Shown: piece after piece, positions 20,359 through 28,656 of the stretch | How positions within the stretch are numbered: the first letter of the stretch is position 1 | How the letters are laid out: each line of letters starts with the position of its first letter | NCBI GenBank assembly: GCA_039592335.1 | Contig: JBDHBX010000025.1 | Location: 1 to 64,000, forward strand | Origin: WVYX01 sp039592335 | Lineage (GTDB): Bacteria; Gemmatimonadota; Gemmatimonadetes; Gemmatimonadales; GWC2-71-9 | Reading direction: 5' to 3' | Length of the DNA: 64,000 nt | Position numbers and translations under genes: made by a program | The notes under the pieces: model-generated | Databases searched by the model: none | Told to the model about the DNA's origin: nothing | What the model saw: only the letters and a program-made list of their open reading frames with translations

Positions 20359-21701
20359 GTGTCGCTATCCGGAACGAGATAGGGAATGGCGCGCTCCAGC
20401 TGCACGCCGCGCGACGCCTTGAGCAGCACGAACTCGCGTCCGTTGAGCCTCTGGCTCACACGCTCCCCCAAACTGGCGGGGTCGGCCGCTGTGATCAACC
20501 GGTCGCCCAGGGCGCCGGCGTGCCGCTCGAAGCCGGCCACGAACTCGCCGACCACGGCCACGAGCGCCGGGTCGTCCTGCATCACCCGATCGGCCATCGC
20601 CGCGTGCTGCTCCCCCGACTGCTCCCCCAGCTCGAGCATGGTGCCGAGCACCACCACCAGGGGGCGATCACCCCGCATCGCCGCCGCGGTCTCCAGCGAG
20701 GCGGTGAGCGACTGGGGATTGGCGTTGTAGGCGTCGTGCAGCACAACCAGGTCGCCGCTGCGCAGTACCTCGCAGCGTCCCGGCGGCAGCGTCAGGTCGC
20801 CCAGCGCGGCGGCCGCGGCAGACAGGTCCACCTCCAGCAACTGTCCCACCGCCAGGGCCAGCATGGCGTTGTCGGCCTGGTGCTTCCCGACCAGCGGCAG
20901 GCGCACCGGCACCCCGTTCAGCGTCAGCTCGACCCTGCCTTGCCCATCCACACCCCAGTCGTCGGGCCGTACCTCGGCGAACGCCTCCACGCCGGCCACC
21001 ACCACCCGGGTCGCGACCTCTCGCGCACGCCGTGCGAGGTCGGGTGGGATCGTCCCGACCACCGCATCGGGCACGCCGAGCAGCAACTCGACCTTCTCGG
21101 TCAGCACCCCCTCGAGCGTGCCGAAGCCCTCCACGTGCCCCACCGAGACGTTGGTCACCACGCCGTGCGTGGGCTCGATGATGTCGCGCAGCCGAGCGAT
21201 CTCCCCGGGCACACTCGCCCCCGCCTCTACCACGAGCGCGTCGGCGTCGTCCGGCGCGGCCAGGATCGTGAGCGGGACCCCCACCAGGTTGTTCAGGTTC
21301 CCGTGCGTCGCGTGCGCGCTCCAACGGGTTCCCACCACCCGTGCCACCATCTCCTTCGTGGCGGTCTTGCCGTTGGTGCCGGTGACGGCGACCACGGGGC
21401 CCCCGATATCGCGTCGTCGCTCTCGCGCCAGCGCGCCCAGCGCGACCAGCGTGTCCTCCACCGCGAACGTGGCGAGGCCCGCCGGGGCCTCCGTGCCGCG
21501 ATGCACCACGGCACCGGTCGCCCCGCGCTGCACTGCCTCGGCCAGGAACGCGTGGCCATCGTACCGCTCCCCCGCCAGGGCCACGAACAGCATGTCGGGC
21601 TCGAGCGTGCGCGTGTCGGTCCCGATGCCCGAGAAGGTGAGGGCGTGCGACGACTCCGCCCCGAGCGCCTGGGCCACGCGCGCGCTGGACCAGCGGGTCA
21701 C
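20340..21701 (-). CDS. murF: UDP-MurNAc-tripeptide--D-Ala-D-Ala ligase MurF
   Basis: 453 aa, GTG start overlapping the murE stop (GTGA). The ATP loop is GTNGKTATK (108-116), the central region has THGNLNNLVGVPLT, and the C-terminal domain has LHDAYNANPQSL and VVLGTMLELG. It adds the D-Ala-D-Ala dipeptide in the cytoplasm. The N-terminal domain (GIGTDTRTLEPDMLFVALAG) matches the UDP-binding fold shared with MurE. A D-Ala-D-Ala ligase gene is not in the window. Confidence 0.97.
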   Translation of the reverse strand: MTRWSSARVAQALGAESSHALTFSGIGTDTRTLEPDMLFVALAGERYDGHAFLAEAVQRGATGAVVHRGTEAPAGLATFAVEDTLVALGALARERRRDIGGPVVAVTGTNGKTATKEMVARVVGTRWSAHATHGNLNNLVGVPLTILAAPDDADALVVEAGASVPGEIARLRDIIEPTHGVVTNVSVGHVEGFGTLEGVLTEKVELLLGVPDAVVGTIPPDLARRAREVATRVVVAGVEAFAEVRPDDWGVDGQGRVELTLNGVPVRLPLVGKHQADNAMLALAVGQLLEVDLSAAAAALGDLTLPPGRCEVLRSGDLVVLHDAYNANPQSLTASLETAAAMRGDRPLVVVLGTMLELGEQSGEQHAAMADRVMQDDPALVAVVGEFVAGFERHAGALGDRLITAADPASLGERVSQRLNGREFVLLKASRGVQLERAIPYLVPDSDTCSTIS

Positions 21702-23164
21702 GCGATCCCCCGGGCGTGCAGCGCTTCACGCACGATCTCGCCTTCGTCAAATGGCAGACGTTCGGTGCCGATGATCTGGTAGGTCTCGTGCCCCTTGCCG
21801 GCAAGCAGGAGGCAGTCGCCCTCGTGAAGCTCGGCGATCACCTGGTGGATCGCCTCGCGCCGGTCGGTGATCCGCACGTGCGGTGCGCCTTCCATCCCCT
21901 GCTCGACCTCGTCGATGATCCGGTCGGGGTCCTCGGTGCGGGGGTTGTCGGACGTCACCACTGCGAGGTCCGCCTCGCGTGACACGACGCGCCCCATGAG
22001 AGGGCGCTTGGCCCGGTCACGATCGCCACCGGCGCCAAACAGCACGACCAGTCGACCGGCCGTCACCGGCCGCAGCGCCTGCACCGCGCGCTCCAGGGCA
22101 TCCGGCGTATGCGCGTAGTCGCGCAGCACGACGAATCCGGCGTCCACCAGACGCTCCATGCGGCCCGGTACCTGCGGCGCGGTGGCGAGGCGGGTCCCGA
22201 TTTCCCCGGGCTCAACGCCCAACGCCCATGCCGCGGCGGCCGCCGCCACCGCGTTGCTGACGTTGAAGTCCCCCATCAGCGGGGGCCGCACGGGCACCGC
22301 GCTCTCACCGAGATGCAACAGGAAGAGCGCCCCCGACGCAGCCAGGCGCACCTCACTCGCGCCGACGTCGACGTCCGTTCCCCGACCCCACCAGATGCGG
22401 CGCAAACCCGGGCGCACCGGGAGTTCCTGCCATGCCTCGTCGTCCCGGTTCACGACTTCCACCCCGCCCGGCACGAGGTAGGTCGAGAGCCGCAGCTTCG
22501 CCCGGCGATAGGCCTCAAGGTCGGGATGATAATCCAGGTGCTCGTGCGTCAGGTTGGTGTACACCGCCCCTCGCAGCGAGAGCGTCTCGAGCCGACGCTG
22601 GTCGAGGGCGTGGGACGAGGCTTCCATGACCACCCGTTCGATCCCGCGTTCCCGCAGCGCTGCGAGCACCGCCTGCAGCTCCACCGTGCCCGGCGTGGTG
22701 AGCGTCCCGTAGCCCGCGAGCGGCTCGCCCGAGCCATCGAACGCCCCCAGCGTGCCGAGCGAGCCCGCTCGTCCCTCGGCGTTGAGGAGGTGACGCAGGA
22801 TCGCCACGGTCGTGGTCTTCCCGTTCGTGCCGGTAATGGCGATCAGCTCGAGCTCGTCACCCGGTCGGCCGTACCACTCGCGCGCCACGATGCTGGCGGC
22901 CGCTCGGCCGTCCTGCACCAGGATCAGGGGAAGCTGCGCCGGCACCTCTCGCGTCACCAGCGCGGCCGCGGCACCGCGAGCGGCAGCGTCGGCCACGTAG
23001 GCGTGGCCGTCCTCGACCGTCCCCTCGACTGCACAGAACAGCGTGCCGGCGGTCACGCGGCGCGAGTCATCGGCGACGCCGGTGATCGCCGGAGCGTCGC
23101 CCGGTGGGCGGACCAGCTGCCCGTGCTCCTCCAGAGCCCGAACGAGCGCGGCGAGCCGACTCAC
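21698..23164 (-). CDS. murE: UDP-MurNAc-dipeptide--meso-diaminopimelate ligase MurE
   Basis: 488 aa from GTG at 23164, overlapping the ftsI stop (GTGA). A longer open frame upstream is ftsI antiphase. The N-terminal UDP domain has GVADDSRRVTAGTLF and the ATP loop is GTNGKTTT (112-119). The central domain has MEASSHALDQRR and NLTHEHLDYH. The C-terminal specificity motif reads DNPR, the form that binds meso-diaminopimelate rather than lysine. The stem peptide is therefore predicted to be meso-DAP type, as in Gram-negative-type walls. Confidence 0.97.
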   Translation of the reverse strand: MSRLAALVRALEEHGQLVRPPGDAPAITGVADDSRRVTAGTLFCAVEGTVEDGHAYVADAAARGAAAALVTREVPAQLPLILVQDGRAAASIVAREWYGRPGDELELIAITGTNGKTTTVAILRHLLNAEGRAGSLGTLGAFDGSGEPLAGYGTLTTPGTVELQAVLAALRERGIERVVMEASSHALDQRRLETLSLRGAVYTNLTHEHLDYHPDLEAYRRAKLRLSTYLVPGGVEVVNRDDEAWQELPVRPGLRRIWWGRGTDVDVGASEVRLAASGALFLLHLGESAVPVRPPLMGDFNVSNAVAAAAAAWALGVEPGEIGTRLATAPQVPGRMERLVDAGFVVLRDYAHTPDALERAVQALRPVTAGRLVVLFGAGGDRDRAKRPLMGRVVSREADLAVVTSDNPRTEDPDRIIDEVEQGMEGAPHVRITDRREAIHQVIAELHEGDCLLLAGKGHETYQIIGTERLPFDEGEIVREALHARGIA

Positions 23165-25086
23165 CGGCGACCACGCTCCCTGGCGGTGACCGTGACCAGC
23201 GTGCCCGGAGCCACACGGGTACCCGCCGGCGGGGCGACGCTGGTGACCGTGCCCCATCCCTCGACCCGCATCCTCAGGCCCGCACGATGCAGCGCGCGCG
23301 CCGCATCGCGGAGCGATGTGCCGGCCACATCGGGCACTGTGCTGGGCACCGTGGAGTCCTGGGACTCGCGCGGAGGCCATTCGACCACATAGGGAACGGT
23401 CCCGGCGGCAATCGCCGGGTCGGACGCGAGGGGCGCCTGCTCCACCGTGAGGCGTCCGCGATCGAGCGCCCCCGACTGGGCCGCGAGCAGTTGCTCCAGG
23501 ACCTCGCGCGTGATCGGCGCCGCCGAGAGCCTGGCGTACGCCCCGCGCGGATCGTCCAGCTTCACCACCATGACGATCTGTGGATCGTCAGCCGGGAAGA
23601 GTGACGCAAAGTTCGCAACGTAGGATCCTGGCACATAGCCGCCGGGGCCCGCGCGGCGCGCGGTCCCGGTCTTGCCCGCGATCTCGTAGCTCGAGAGGGC
23701 CGCCGTCTCGCCTGTGCCCCCGCGGTACACGACCCCATGCAGCATCGTGCGCAGCGCCGCGGCCACCGCTGGCCGCACCACACGGCGTACCGGCTCGGGC
23801 GTGTGTCGGTACACCGTCCTGCCCTTGGGCGTGCGGATCTCACGGACCAGTGTGGGCTGCACCAGCACCCCGTCGCTGGCCACCGCCGCATACGCCTGCG
23901 CCAGCTGCAGCACCGTCACCGCGACCTCGTACCCCATGGCCAAGCTGGCGCGCGTCGTCCCACTCCACTGATGCGGTTGTTTCAGCAGCCCCGGTGACTC
24001 GGCCGGGTACTCGACGCCGGTGGGCGTGCCGAGCCCAAAGTCGCGCAGCATCGCGTACTGCCGCTCCGCGCTGAGCCGCTGCCCCAACTTCACGATGCCG
24101 ATATTGCTCGACTGCTCGATCACCCCGGCCACGGTGAGCCAGCCGTTGGGATGGTCGTCGTGAATCGTGCGGTTGCCGAGGCGGAACTCTCCCTCCTCCG
24201 CCCACACGCTGTCGTCGGGCTCGGCGAGATCGTGAGACAGGAGGGCGCTGGCGGCGAACAGCTTTGCCGTCGAGCCGGGCTCGAACACGGCGGTGAACGC
24301 ACTCGCCACACTGCGCCCCTCCCCATCGCGTGACGCCACGGCCAGGATCTCGCCGCTGCGGGGATCCAGCACCACGACGTCTCCACCCAACGCTTCGTAG
24401 CGGTCAATGCCGTCCACCAACGCCCGCTCGACGATCTCCTGCAACTCGGCATCGACCGTCAGGTACACATCGTGGCCCGGCACGGGGAATGCGGAGAGGC
24501 TCGACGGCGACTCGATCTGTTGTCCCTGCCGGTCGCGCAATACGACGGCCTGCCCCGGTGTGCCCGTGAGCCACTCATCCAACACCCGCTCCAACCCGCT
24601 GGCCGGCCGACCCTCCGCGTTGGGGCGCCCCAGCACGACGCCAGCGAGATCCGCGTCGGGGTAGAACCGCACCAGCTCCCGCTCCGGATACACCCCCCGC
24701 AACCGCCGCAGGGGCTCGACCTGCACCGCCGTGTACGGGCCGTGGAAGTGCACCCAGGCCTGCCGCAGGCGGCGCCGGACCGTGGTCGCCGGGACGTCCA
24801 GCGCGCGTGCGAGCGCGCGCGCGGCCTCCTCCTGATCGCGCAGCTCGTTGGGCGCCACGCCCACACGGAAGATCTCCTGCGTGAGCGCGAGGGGGACGCC
24901 GTTGCGGTCGTAGATCGTGCCGCGGCGCGCCGGAAGCTCCACGCGTTCGGTCCGCTGCGCCTGCGCCGTCGCGTAGTGCCGGCCGCCCTCGACCAACTGC
25001 ACCTGTGCGGCGCGGGCGAGCAGCACGAGCAGGGCGACACCGAACGCCACCTGCATGACGCGCAACCGCACCTGCTCGCGGGCCAC
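23161..25086 (-). CDS. ftsI: Septal transpeptidase FtsI (PBP3) with a C-terminal PASTA domain
   Basis: 641 aa, GTG start three bases after the ftsL stop. A class B penicillin-binding protein. Membrane helix about 9-26, dimerisation/pedestal domain with RRGTIYDRNG (54-63). The transpeptidase has STAK (272-275, Ser272 nucleophile), SSN (326-328) and KTGTA (472-476). A single PASTA repeat occupies about 575-640 (VPDVAGTSLRDAARALHRAGL). Many proteobacterial FtsI proteins lack PASTA, whereas it is common in Firmicutes, Actinobacteria and several other phyla. It cross-links septal peptidoglycan with FtsW as partner. Confidence 0.96.
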   Translation of the reverse strand: MAREQVRLRVMQVAFGVALLVLLARAAQVQLVEGGRHYATAQAQRTERVELPARRGTIYDRNGVPLALTQEIFRVGVAPNELRDQEEAARALARALDVPATTVRRRLRQAWVHFHGPYTAVQVEPLRRLRGVYPERELVRFYPDADLAGVVLGRPNAEGRPASGLERVLDEWLTGTPGQAVVLRDRQGQQIESPSSLSAFPVPGHDVYLTVDAELQEIVERALVDGIDRYEALGGDVVVLDPRSGEILAVASRDGEGRSVASAFTAVFEPGSTAKLFAASALLSHDLAEPDDSVWAEEGEFRLGNRTIHDDHPNGWLTVAGVIEQSSNIGIVKLGQRLSAERQYAMLRDFGLGTPTGVEYPAESPGLLKQPHQWSGTTRASLAMGYEVAVTVLQLAQAYAAVASDGVLVQPTLVREIRTPKGRTVYRHTPEPVRRVVRPAVAAALRTMLHGVVYRGGTGETAALSSYEIAGKTGTARRAGPGGYVPGSYVANFASLFPADDPQIVMVVKLDDPRGAYARLSAAPITREVLEQLLAAQSGALDRGRLTVEQAPLASDPAIAAGTVPYVVEWPPRESQDSTVPSTVPDVAGTSLRDAARALHRAGLRMRVEGWGTVTSVAPPAGTRVAPGTLVTVTARERGRR

Positions 25087-25089
25087 GTC

Positions 25090-25380
25090 CTACCGTTCTC
25101 CGGGAACGGGAGCGGGGAGGATCACGATCTCACTGTCGGCCGGGAGCCGCAGCCCAAGCGCTTCCGCCCGGGGGACGAGCACCGCCCGGCTCTCCGCCTC
25201 GCGAATGCGCCGCAGCAGCTCCGCACGCCGCGCTTCGAGCAGCGAGCGCCGGTTGCGCACCTCATCCAACTCGCCCGCGCTCACCACGGCGGACGTCTGC
25301 CGCGCGACGACCCACGCCAGAATCGCGAGCACGAAGACGAGCCACAGCGTGACCCAGACCCGGCCTCTAGGCTGAACCAT
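25090..25380 (-). CDS. ftsL: Cell division protein FtsL-like
   Basis: 96 aa from ATG at 25380, overlapping the end of rsmH by 14 bases. A short cytoplasmic tail (MVQPRGR) is followed by one membrane helix (about 9-28), then a heptad-rich coiled coil (about 32-70) and a short tail. That is the FtsL architecture (bitopic, leucine-zipper-like, binds FtsB and FtsQ). FtsL is poorly conserved, so the call leans on topology, size and position between rsmH and ftsI. Confidence 0.85.
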   Translation of the reverse strand: MVQPRGRVWVTLWLVFVLAILAWVVARQTSAVVSAGELDEVRNRRSLLEARRAELLRRIREAESRAVLVPRAEALGLRLPADSEIVILPAPVPGER

Positions 25381-26272
25381 GCGACCGGAACGCACGCAGC
25401 CTGGCGCTCCGCGCGCGGGGGTTGGTGGCGATCTCGGCAGGCGTCGGCGCCATGGGCTTCGGAGGATCGAGGCGCCCAAGGGCGCGGCCGCGGCAGGTAC
25501 AGACCGGCTGCGCCGGCGGACACACGCACTCTCGGGCCCACTCCCGGAACAGGTGCTTCACGATTCGGTCCTCACCCGAATGATAGCTAATCACCGCCAG
25601 CCTGCCCTCGGGGGTGAGCGCGTCGCGCAGCTCCGGGAGGGCGCGGCGCAGCTCTCCCAGCTCGTCGTTGACCGCGATGCGCACGGCCTGGAACAGCCGC
25701 GCAAAGGTGGAGGGTCCGGTGCGGGGGCCCAGCGCCGCCCGAACGGCGTTCACCAGGTCGTCGCTCGTAGCAAACCTGGTCTGGCGACGACGCACCACCG
25801 TGGCGGCCAGGCGGCGGGCACGTCGCTCGTCACCGTACTCCCGGAAGATCTCCGCGAGCTCGGCTTCCGGGAGCCGGTTCAACAGGTCCGCCGCCGTCGG
25901 GCCGCTGCGGTCCATCCGCATGTCCAGTGGCACGCCCGGCCGAAACGAGAAACCCCGGCCGTCGAGATCGAGCTGCTCCGAAGAGACGCCCAGATCGAGC
26001 AATATGAAGTCGGGCCGGAACCGGGTGATCTCGGCCAGCACCTGGGGAGCCCCGAACCGTCCCGGCACCCAGTACATCCCCTCGTCGCCCAGCCGCTCCC
26101 GGGCGCGGGCCAGGGCGTCGGGGTCACGATCCACTGCCAGCACCTGGGCCCCGCCGGCCCGGAAGCGCTCGGCATGCCCGCCGTCCCCGACCGTCCCATC
26201 GACGACGCGGCGACAGCCGGCGGCCAGATCGGCAACGGAATCCGGGAGGACCGGCAGATGGCGCTCGCTCAC
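25367..26272 (-). CDS. rsmH: 16S rRNA (cytosine1402-N4)-methyltransferase RsmH (MraW)
   Basis: 301 aa from GTG at 26272 with a strong GGGGGGAA site upstream. Extending the frame upstream would run through the tRNA-Asp gene, which is rejected. The protein starts with VSERHLPVLPDSV, as MraW proteins do (HxPVL). The SAM site includes VDGTVGDGGHAE, followed by LLDLGVSSEQLD, FSFRPGVPLDMRMD and the C-terminal VISYHSGEDRIVK. First gene of the dcw cluster. mraZ, which usually precedes it, is replaced by the tRNA gene. Confidence 0.97.
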   Translation of the reverse strand: MSERHLPVLPDSVADLAAGCRRVVDGTVGDGGHAERFRAGGAQVLAVDRDPDALARARERLGDEGMYWVPGRFGAPQVLAEITRFRPDFILLDLGVSSEQLDLDGRGFSFRPGVPLDMRMDRSGPTAADLLNRLPEAELAEIFREYGDERRARRLAATVVRRRQTRFATSDDLVNAVRAALGPRTGPSTFARLFQAVRIAVNDELGELRRALPELRDALTPEGRLAVISYHSGEDRIVKHLFREWARECVCPPAQPVCTCRGRALGRLDPPKPMAPTPAEIATNPRARSARLRAFRSHGSA

Positions 26273-26294
26273 GTGATTCCCCCCATAAAGCGAC

Positions 26295-26319
26295 GGCCCC
26301 GCGAACGATGCGCGGGGCC
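26295..26319 (-). terminator. Strong hairpin between tRNA-Asp and rsmH
   Basis: Nine-base-pair perfect stem (GGCCCCGCG / CGCGGGGCC) with a seven-base loop, about 30 bases downstream of the tRNA 3' end and about 20 bases before the rsmH ribosome binding site. The minus-strand sequence after it (GTCGCTTTATGG) has only a weak T-run. It may act as a partial terminator or attenuator that separates tRNA from dcw expression, or protect RNA ends after tRNA processing. Confidence 0.5.
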
Positions 26320-26348
26320 GGGACTCTGTTGCGACGCTTTGACTCGAG

Positions 26349-26423
26349 CGGGGCTGACGGGACTTGAACCCGCGGCCTCCGGTGTGACAGACCGGCACTC
26401 TAACCAAACTGAGCTACAGCCCC
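26349..26423 (-). tRNA. tRNA-Asp (anticodon GTC)
   Basis: 75-base cloverleaf on the minus strand. The acceptor stem is GGGGCTG/CAGCCCC, the D arm contains AGCTCAGTTTGGTTAGAGT, and the anticodon stem CCGGT/ACCGG encloses loop CTGTCAC, giving anticodon GTC. The T arm contains GGTTCAAGTCC. The discriminator base is G, the expected aspartate identity base. The 3' CCA is not encoded. Confidence 0.97.
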
Positions 26424-26442
26424 ATACCACAAGTAGCTTGGG

Positions 26443-26471
26443 AATGTAGACGTACCGAGGTCCGTTTTCAA
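26443..26471 (-). promoter_or_regulatory. Sigma70-type promoter of tRNA-Asp (and possibly the dcw cluster)
   Basis: On the minus strand TTGAAA (26471-26466) and TACATT (26448-26443) are separated by exactly 17 bases. The predicted start lies about 12 bases before the mature tRNA 5' end. It falls in the short gap after the secreted TPR gene. It is the best promoter I can see upstream of rsmH, so read-through could feed the dcw genes. Confidence 0.65.
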
Positions 26472-26478
26472 GCGCTGC

Positions 26479-28284
26479 TCAGCTGCAGTTGTAGGCCCGC
26501 CGGAGCTGGGGCACCCGCTGCTCGAACGCCTCGAATTGTTGTAGAAACTGCTGGGACTGCGCCGGCGCCAGCTCGGCACCGATCGTCAACGCCGCCTTGC
26601 CCCGGGCGATCATGTCCGCCTCCTGTTCCACGAGCTGGCAGGACTGCGTGGCCGTGACCTGCTGGTCGAACTCGAAGATCTCGAACATCAGGCCGAGGCC
26701 GAGGAAGAAGTTGCTCTGGACCGAGAGCCGCTCCAGAACGTCGTGCCGGATGGCCTTCTCCAGCAGCCCGACCGCGAACGGGATCTGCACGCGGCCCTGC
26801 ACCAGCTCGGAGCCCATCTGATAGTACTTCACCGCGGCGTTCATCAGCACCGCCGTGTCGGCGCTCGCGCTGGCCACGCTGGTGGCATGGTCCAGGAAGA
26901 CAAAGCCCCGGAACATGCGATCTGTGTCGAGCGGGACCGCGGTGTCGACCACCACGCCCTCGAGCAGGAACTCGGACGCCGCCAGCGCGCTCCGCACGTC
27001 GGTGGAGTCCATCATCAGAATGTGCTCGTACACCGCGATGGTAGAGTCCCCGAGCAACAGCCGCAGCGACTCCTCCACGAAGATCGTGTCCTCGGCCGCC
27101 GCACCCAGCACCGTGGCGTGCGCGCGCCACAGGATCAGCGAGCCCGGCACGTGCTCCACGGCCCGCCCCGACCACTCCAGCTCCGCGTTCACGTCGCCCA
27201 GGGCCTGGGCCGCGCCCAGCACCTGCTGATAGAAGATCTCGTCGTCACGCAAGCTGCTGTCGGCGGCGTACTGCTGCACCAGCGCCTCCATGGCGCAATC
27301 CCACAGGCCGCCCTCGACGCAGGCGCGCGTCTTGAGCCGCAGCACCTCCAGATCTTCGGGGTTGGCCTCGAGCCACTCATCGGCCAGCTCACGGCCACTC
27401 TCGTGCACACCTAGAGTGATGGCCCCGGCGATGACGCCGATGCGCAGCTGCCGATCGCCCGGGACCGCGCGGCTCTGCTGCGTGAACGCGTGGAGCGCAT
27501 TCAGCGAGTCGCCCTTCTGCTGGTACAGCCGACCCAGGCGCTCCCAGCCCCGCGTCAACAGGGAGTCGCCGGCCACGGCGCGCCGCAGATAGGCGATCTG
27601 GGAATCCGCCGGCTGCTGCAGCGCCTCCGACGACACCTCGGCGCACATCGCGGCCGACGGATGGTTGGGGTACTCACGGAATACCCTGTCAGCTTCCTCG
27701 AGGGCGTCCGGGAAGTCCCCCTCGTCCCGCTTCTCGGAACACCTCCGTGCTCGCTCCGCGGCCTTCACCTGGTTGTCCAAGGAATCGACGACGGTGCGCG
27801 CGAAGTCCCGCACGCTGCTGTCGCCCACGCCTTCCACTGTCATCCAGCCCGACAGACCGGATCGGCCGATGTCCACCATGCGGAACCGGCCCATCAGTCC
27901 GGTATCTTCGCGCCAGAAGGAGCCGACGATGTACGCGTCCGCCCGCAACGCCCGCGCCAGCCGGTCCGCGTCTGCCGCACCCAGCACGGCGTTACAGGTG
28001 TACGCCGACTCCTGCAACACCCGGCACACCTGCTCCGTGCCAACGGTGACGACGTCATTGCGGAACTTGGACTCCATCCGCTCGCGCACTTCCTCGGCCA
28101 GCGCCGCCACGTACACCCCGTCTTCGGGGTCTGCAGGCGCCGGCACCAGGAACAGCACGCGCTCGTCCGGTCCCTCGCGGGATCCGAACTGCGCCCTCGC
28201 GCTGGTCGCCGTGGCGGTCCAGGCCAGGCTCACGCCGGCCGCCACCAGGACTGTCCGAATGATCATTGGTGTCCACCGCACCAC
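26479..28284 (-). CDS. Secreted TPR-repeat protein of unknown function
   Basis: 601 aa. GTG at 28284 is chosen because GGAGGA lies five bases upstream; an in-frame ATG at 28266 has no such site. The signal peptide has a hydrophobic core (about 8-24) and a likely cleavage after ARA (TSARA-QFG). A region at about 38-150 resembles the periplasmic component-binding fold of TolB-like N-domains (VLFLVPAPAD, VGTEQVCRVL). Degenerate TPR-type helix pairs run from about 165 to 480. No catalytic motif is visible. It lies between two tRNA genes and is not clearly part of an operon. Confidence 0.7.
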   Translation of the reverse strand: MVRWTPMIIRTVLVAAGVSLAWTATATSARAQFGSREGPDERVLFLVPAPADPEDGVYVAALAEEVRERMESKFRNDVVTVGTEQVCRVLQESAYTCNAVLGAADADRLARALRADAYIVGSFWREDTGLMGRFRMVDIGRSGLSGWMTVEGVGDSSVRDFARTVVDSLDNQVKAAERARRCSEKRDEGDFPDALEEADRVFREYPNHPSAAMCAEVSSEALQQPADSQIAYLRRAVAGDSLLTRGWERLGRLYQQKGDSLNALHAFTQQSRAVPGDRQLRIGVIAGAITLGVHESGRELADEWLEANPEDLEVLRLKTRACVEGGLWDCAMEALVQQYAADSSLRDDEIFYQQVLGAAQALGDVNAELEWSGRAVEHVPGSLILWRAHATVLGAAAEDTIFVEESLRLLLGDSTIAVYEHILMMDSTDVRSALAASEFLLEGVVVDTAVPLDTDRMFRGFVFLDHATSVASASADTAVLMNAAVKYYQMGSELVQGRVQIPFAVGLLEKAIRHDVLERLSVQSNFFLGLGLMFEIFEFDQQVTATQSCQLVEQEADMIARGKAALTIGAELAPAQSQQFLQQFEAFEQRVPQLRRAYNCS

Positions 28285-28346
28285 TAGCGTCCTCCGGTTC
28301 TGGCGGCCCGGGTGCCCACCCGAGCCATGTCAGTCATCCAACCACA

Positions 28347-28420
28347 TGGGCGAAGAGGGATTCGAACCCCCGACTTCCTGCTTGTAAGGCAGGCGCTCTC
28401 GACCCCTGAGCTATTCGCCC
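28347..28420 (-). tRNA. tRNA-Val (anticodon TAC)
   Basis: 74-base cloverleaf on the minus strand. The acceptor stem is GGGCGAA/TTCGCCC and the D arm carries TAGCTCAGGGGTCGAGAGC. Anticodon stem CCTGC/GCAGG encloses loop CTTACAA, giving anticodon TAC. The T arm contains GGGTTCGAATCCC. The discriminator base is A, consistent with valine. CCA is not encoded. A short inverted repeat (CGGGTG-CC-CACCCG, 28309-28322) lies downstream of it. Confidence 0.96.
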
Positions 28421-28433
28421 CCAAGCCGGTCGC

Positions 28434-28619
28434 CTAGAGCGCCAGTCCCAGTGGAAACAGGACGCAGTAGCCCAGCACCAGAAGGACCGGGGCTACCGTG
28501 GTCGACCCTCGGGCGAGCAGCGCGTAGCCAACCGTGATGGAGGCCAGAGCGCCGGTCAACAGCACCAGATTGCGCTGGCGGAACCGCAGCCGCGCGGGCG
28601 ACCCTATTCTACCTAACAT
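28434..28619 (-). CDS. Small two-helix membrane protein
   Basis: 61 aa from ATG at 28619. A basic N-terminus (RLRFRQRN) is followed by two hydrophobic helices (about 18-35 and 42-60) joined by RGSTTVAP. The pattern, an aromatic and basic lead followed by NLVLLTGALASITVGYALL and a second helix with LGYCVLFPLGL, resembles the short DUF3098-type proteins. I am unsure of the family. It lies 13 bases upstream of tRNA-Val on the same strand, so the two may share a transcript. Role unknown. Confidence 0.6.
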   Translation of the reverse strand: MLGRIGSPARLRFRQRNLVLLTGALASITVGYALLARGSTTVAPVLLVLGYCVLFPLGLAL

Positions 28620-28627
28620 AGACCCTC

Positions 28628-28656
28628 AGGCTAACCGCAGGTTCCGAAGCCGTCAA
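28628..28656 (-). promoter_or_regulatory. Candidate promoter for the small membrane protein and tRNA-Val
   Basis: TTGACG (28656-28651) and TAGCCT (28633-28628) are separated by 17 bases on the minus strand. The -10 matches the consensus only in part. The predicted start would fall at or next to the ATG, so the mRNA would be nearly leaderless. It overlaps the end of the upstream peptidase gene. Confidence 0.35.

Noticed and set aside
26273..26407. Upstream in-frame extension of rsmH
   Set aside because: It would translate through the tRNA-Asp gene; GTG at 26272 has a strong ribosome binding site.
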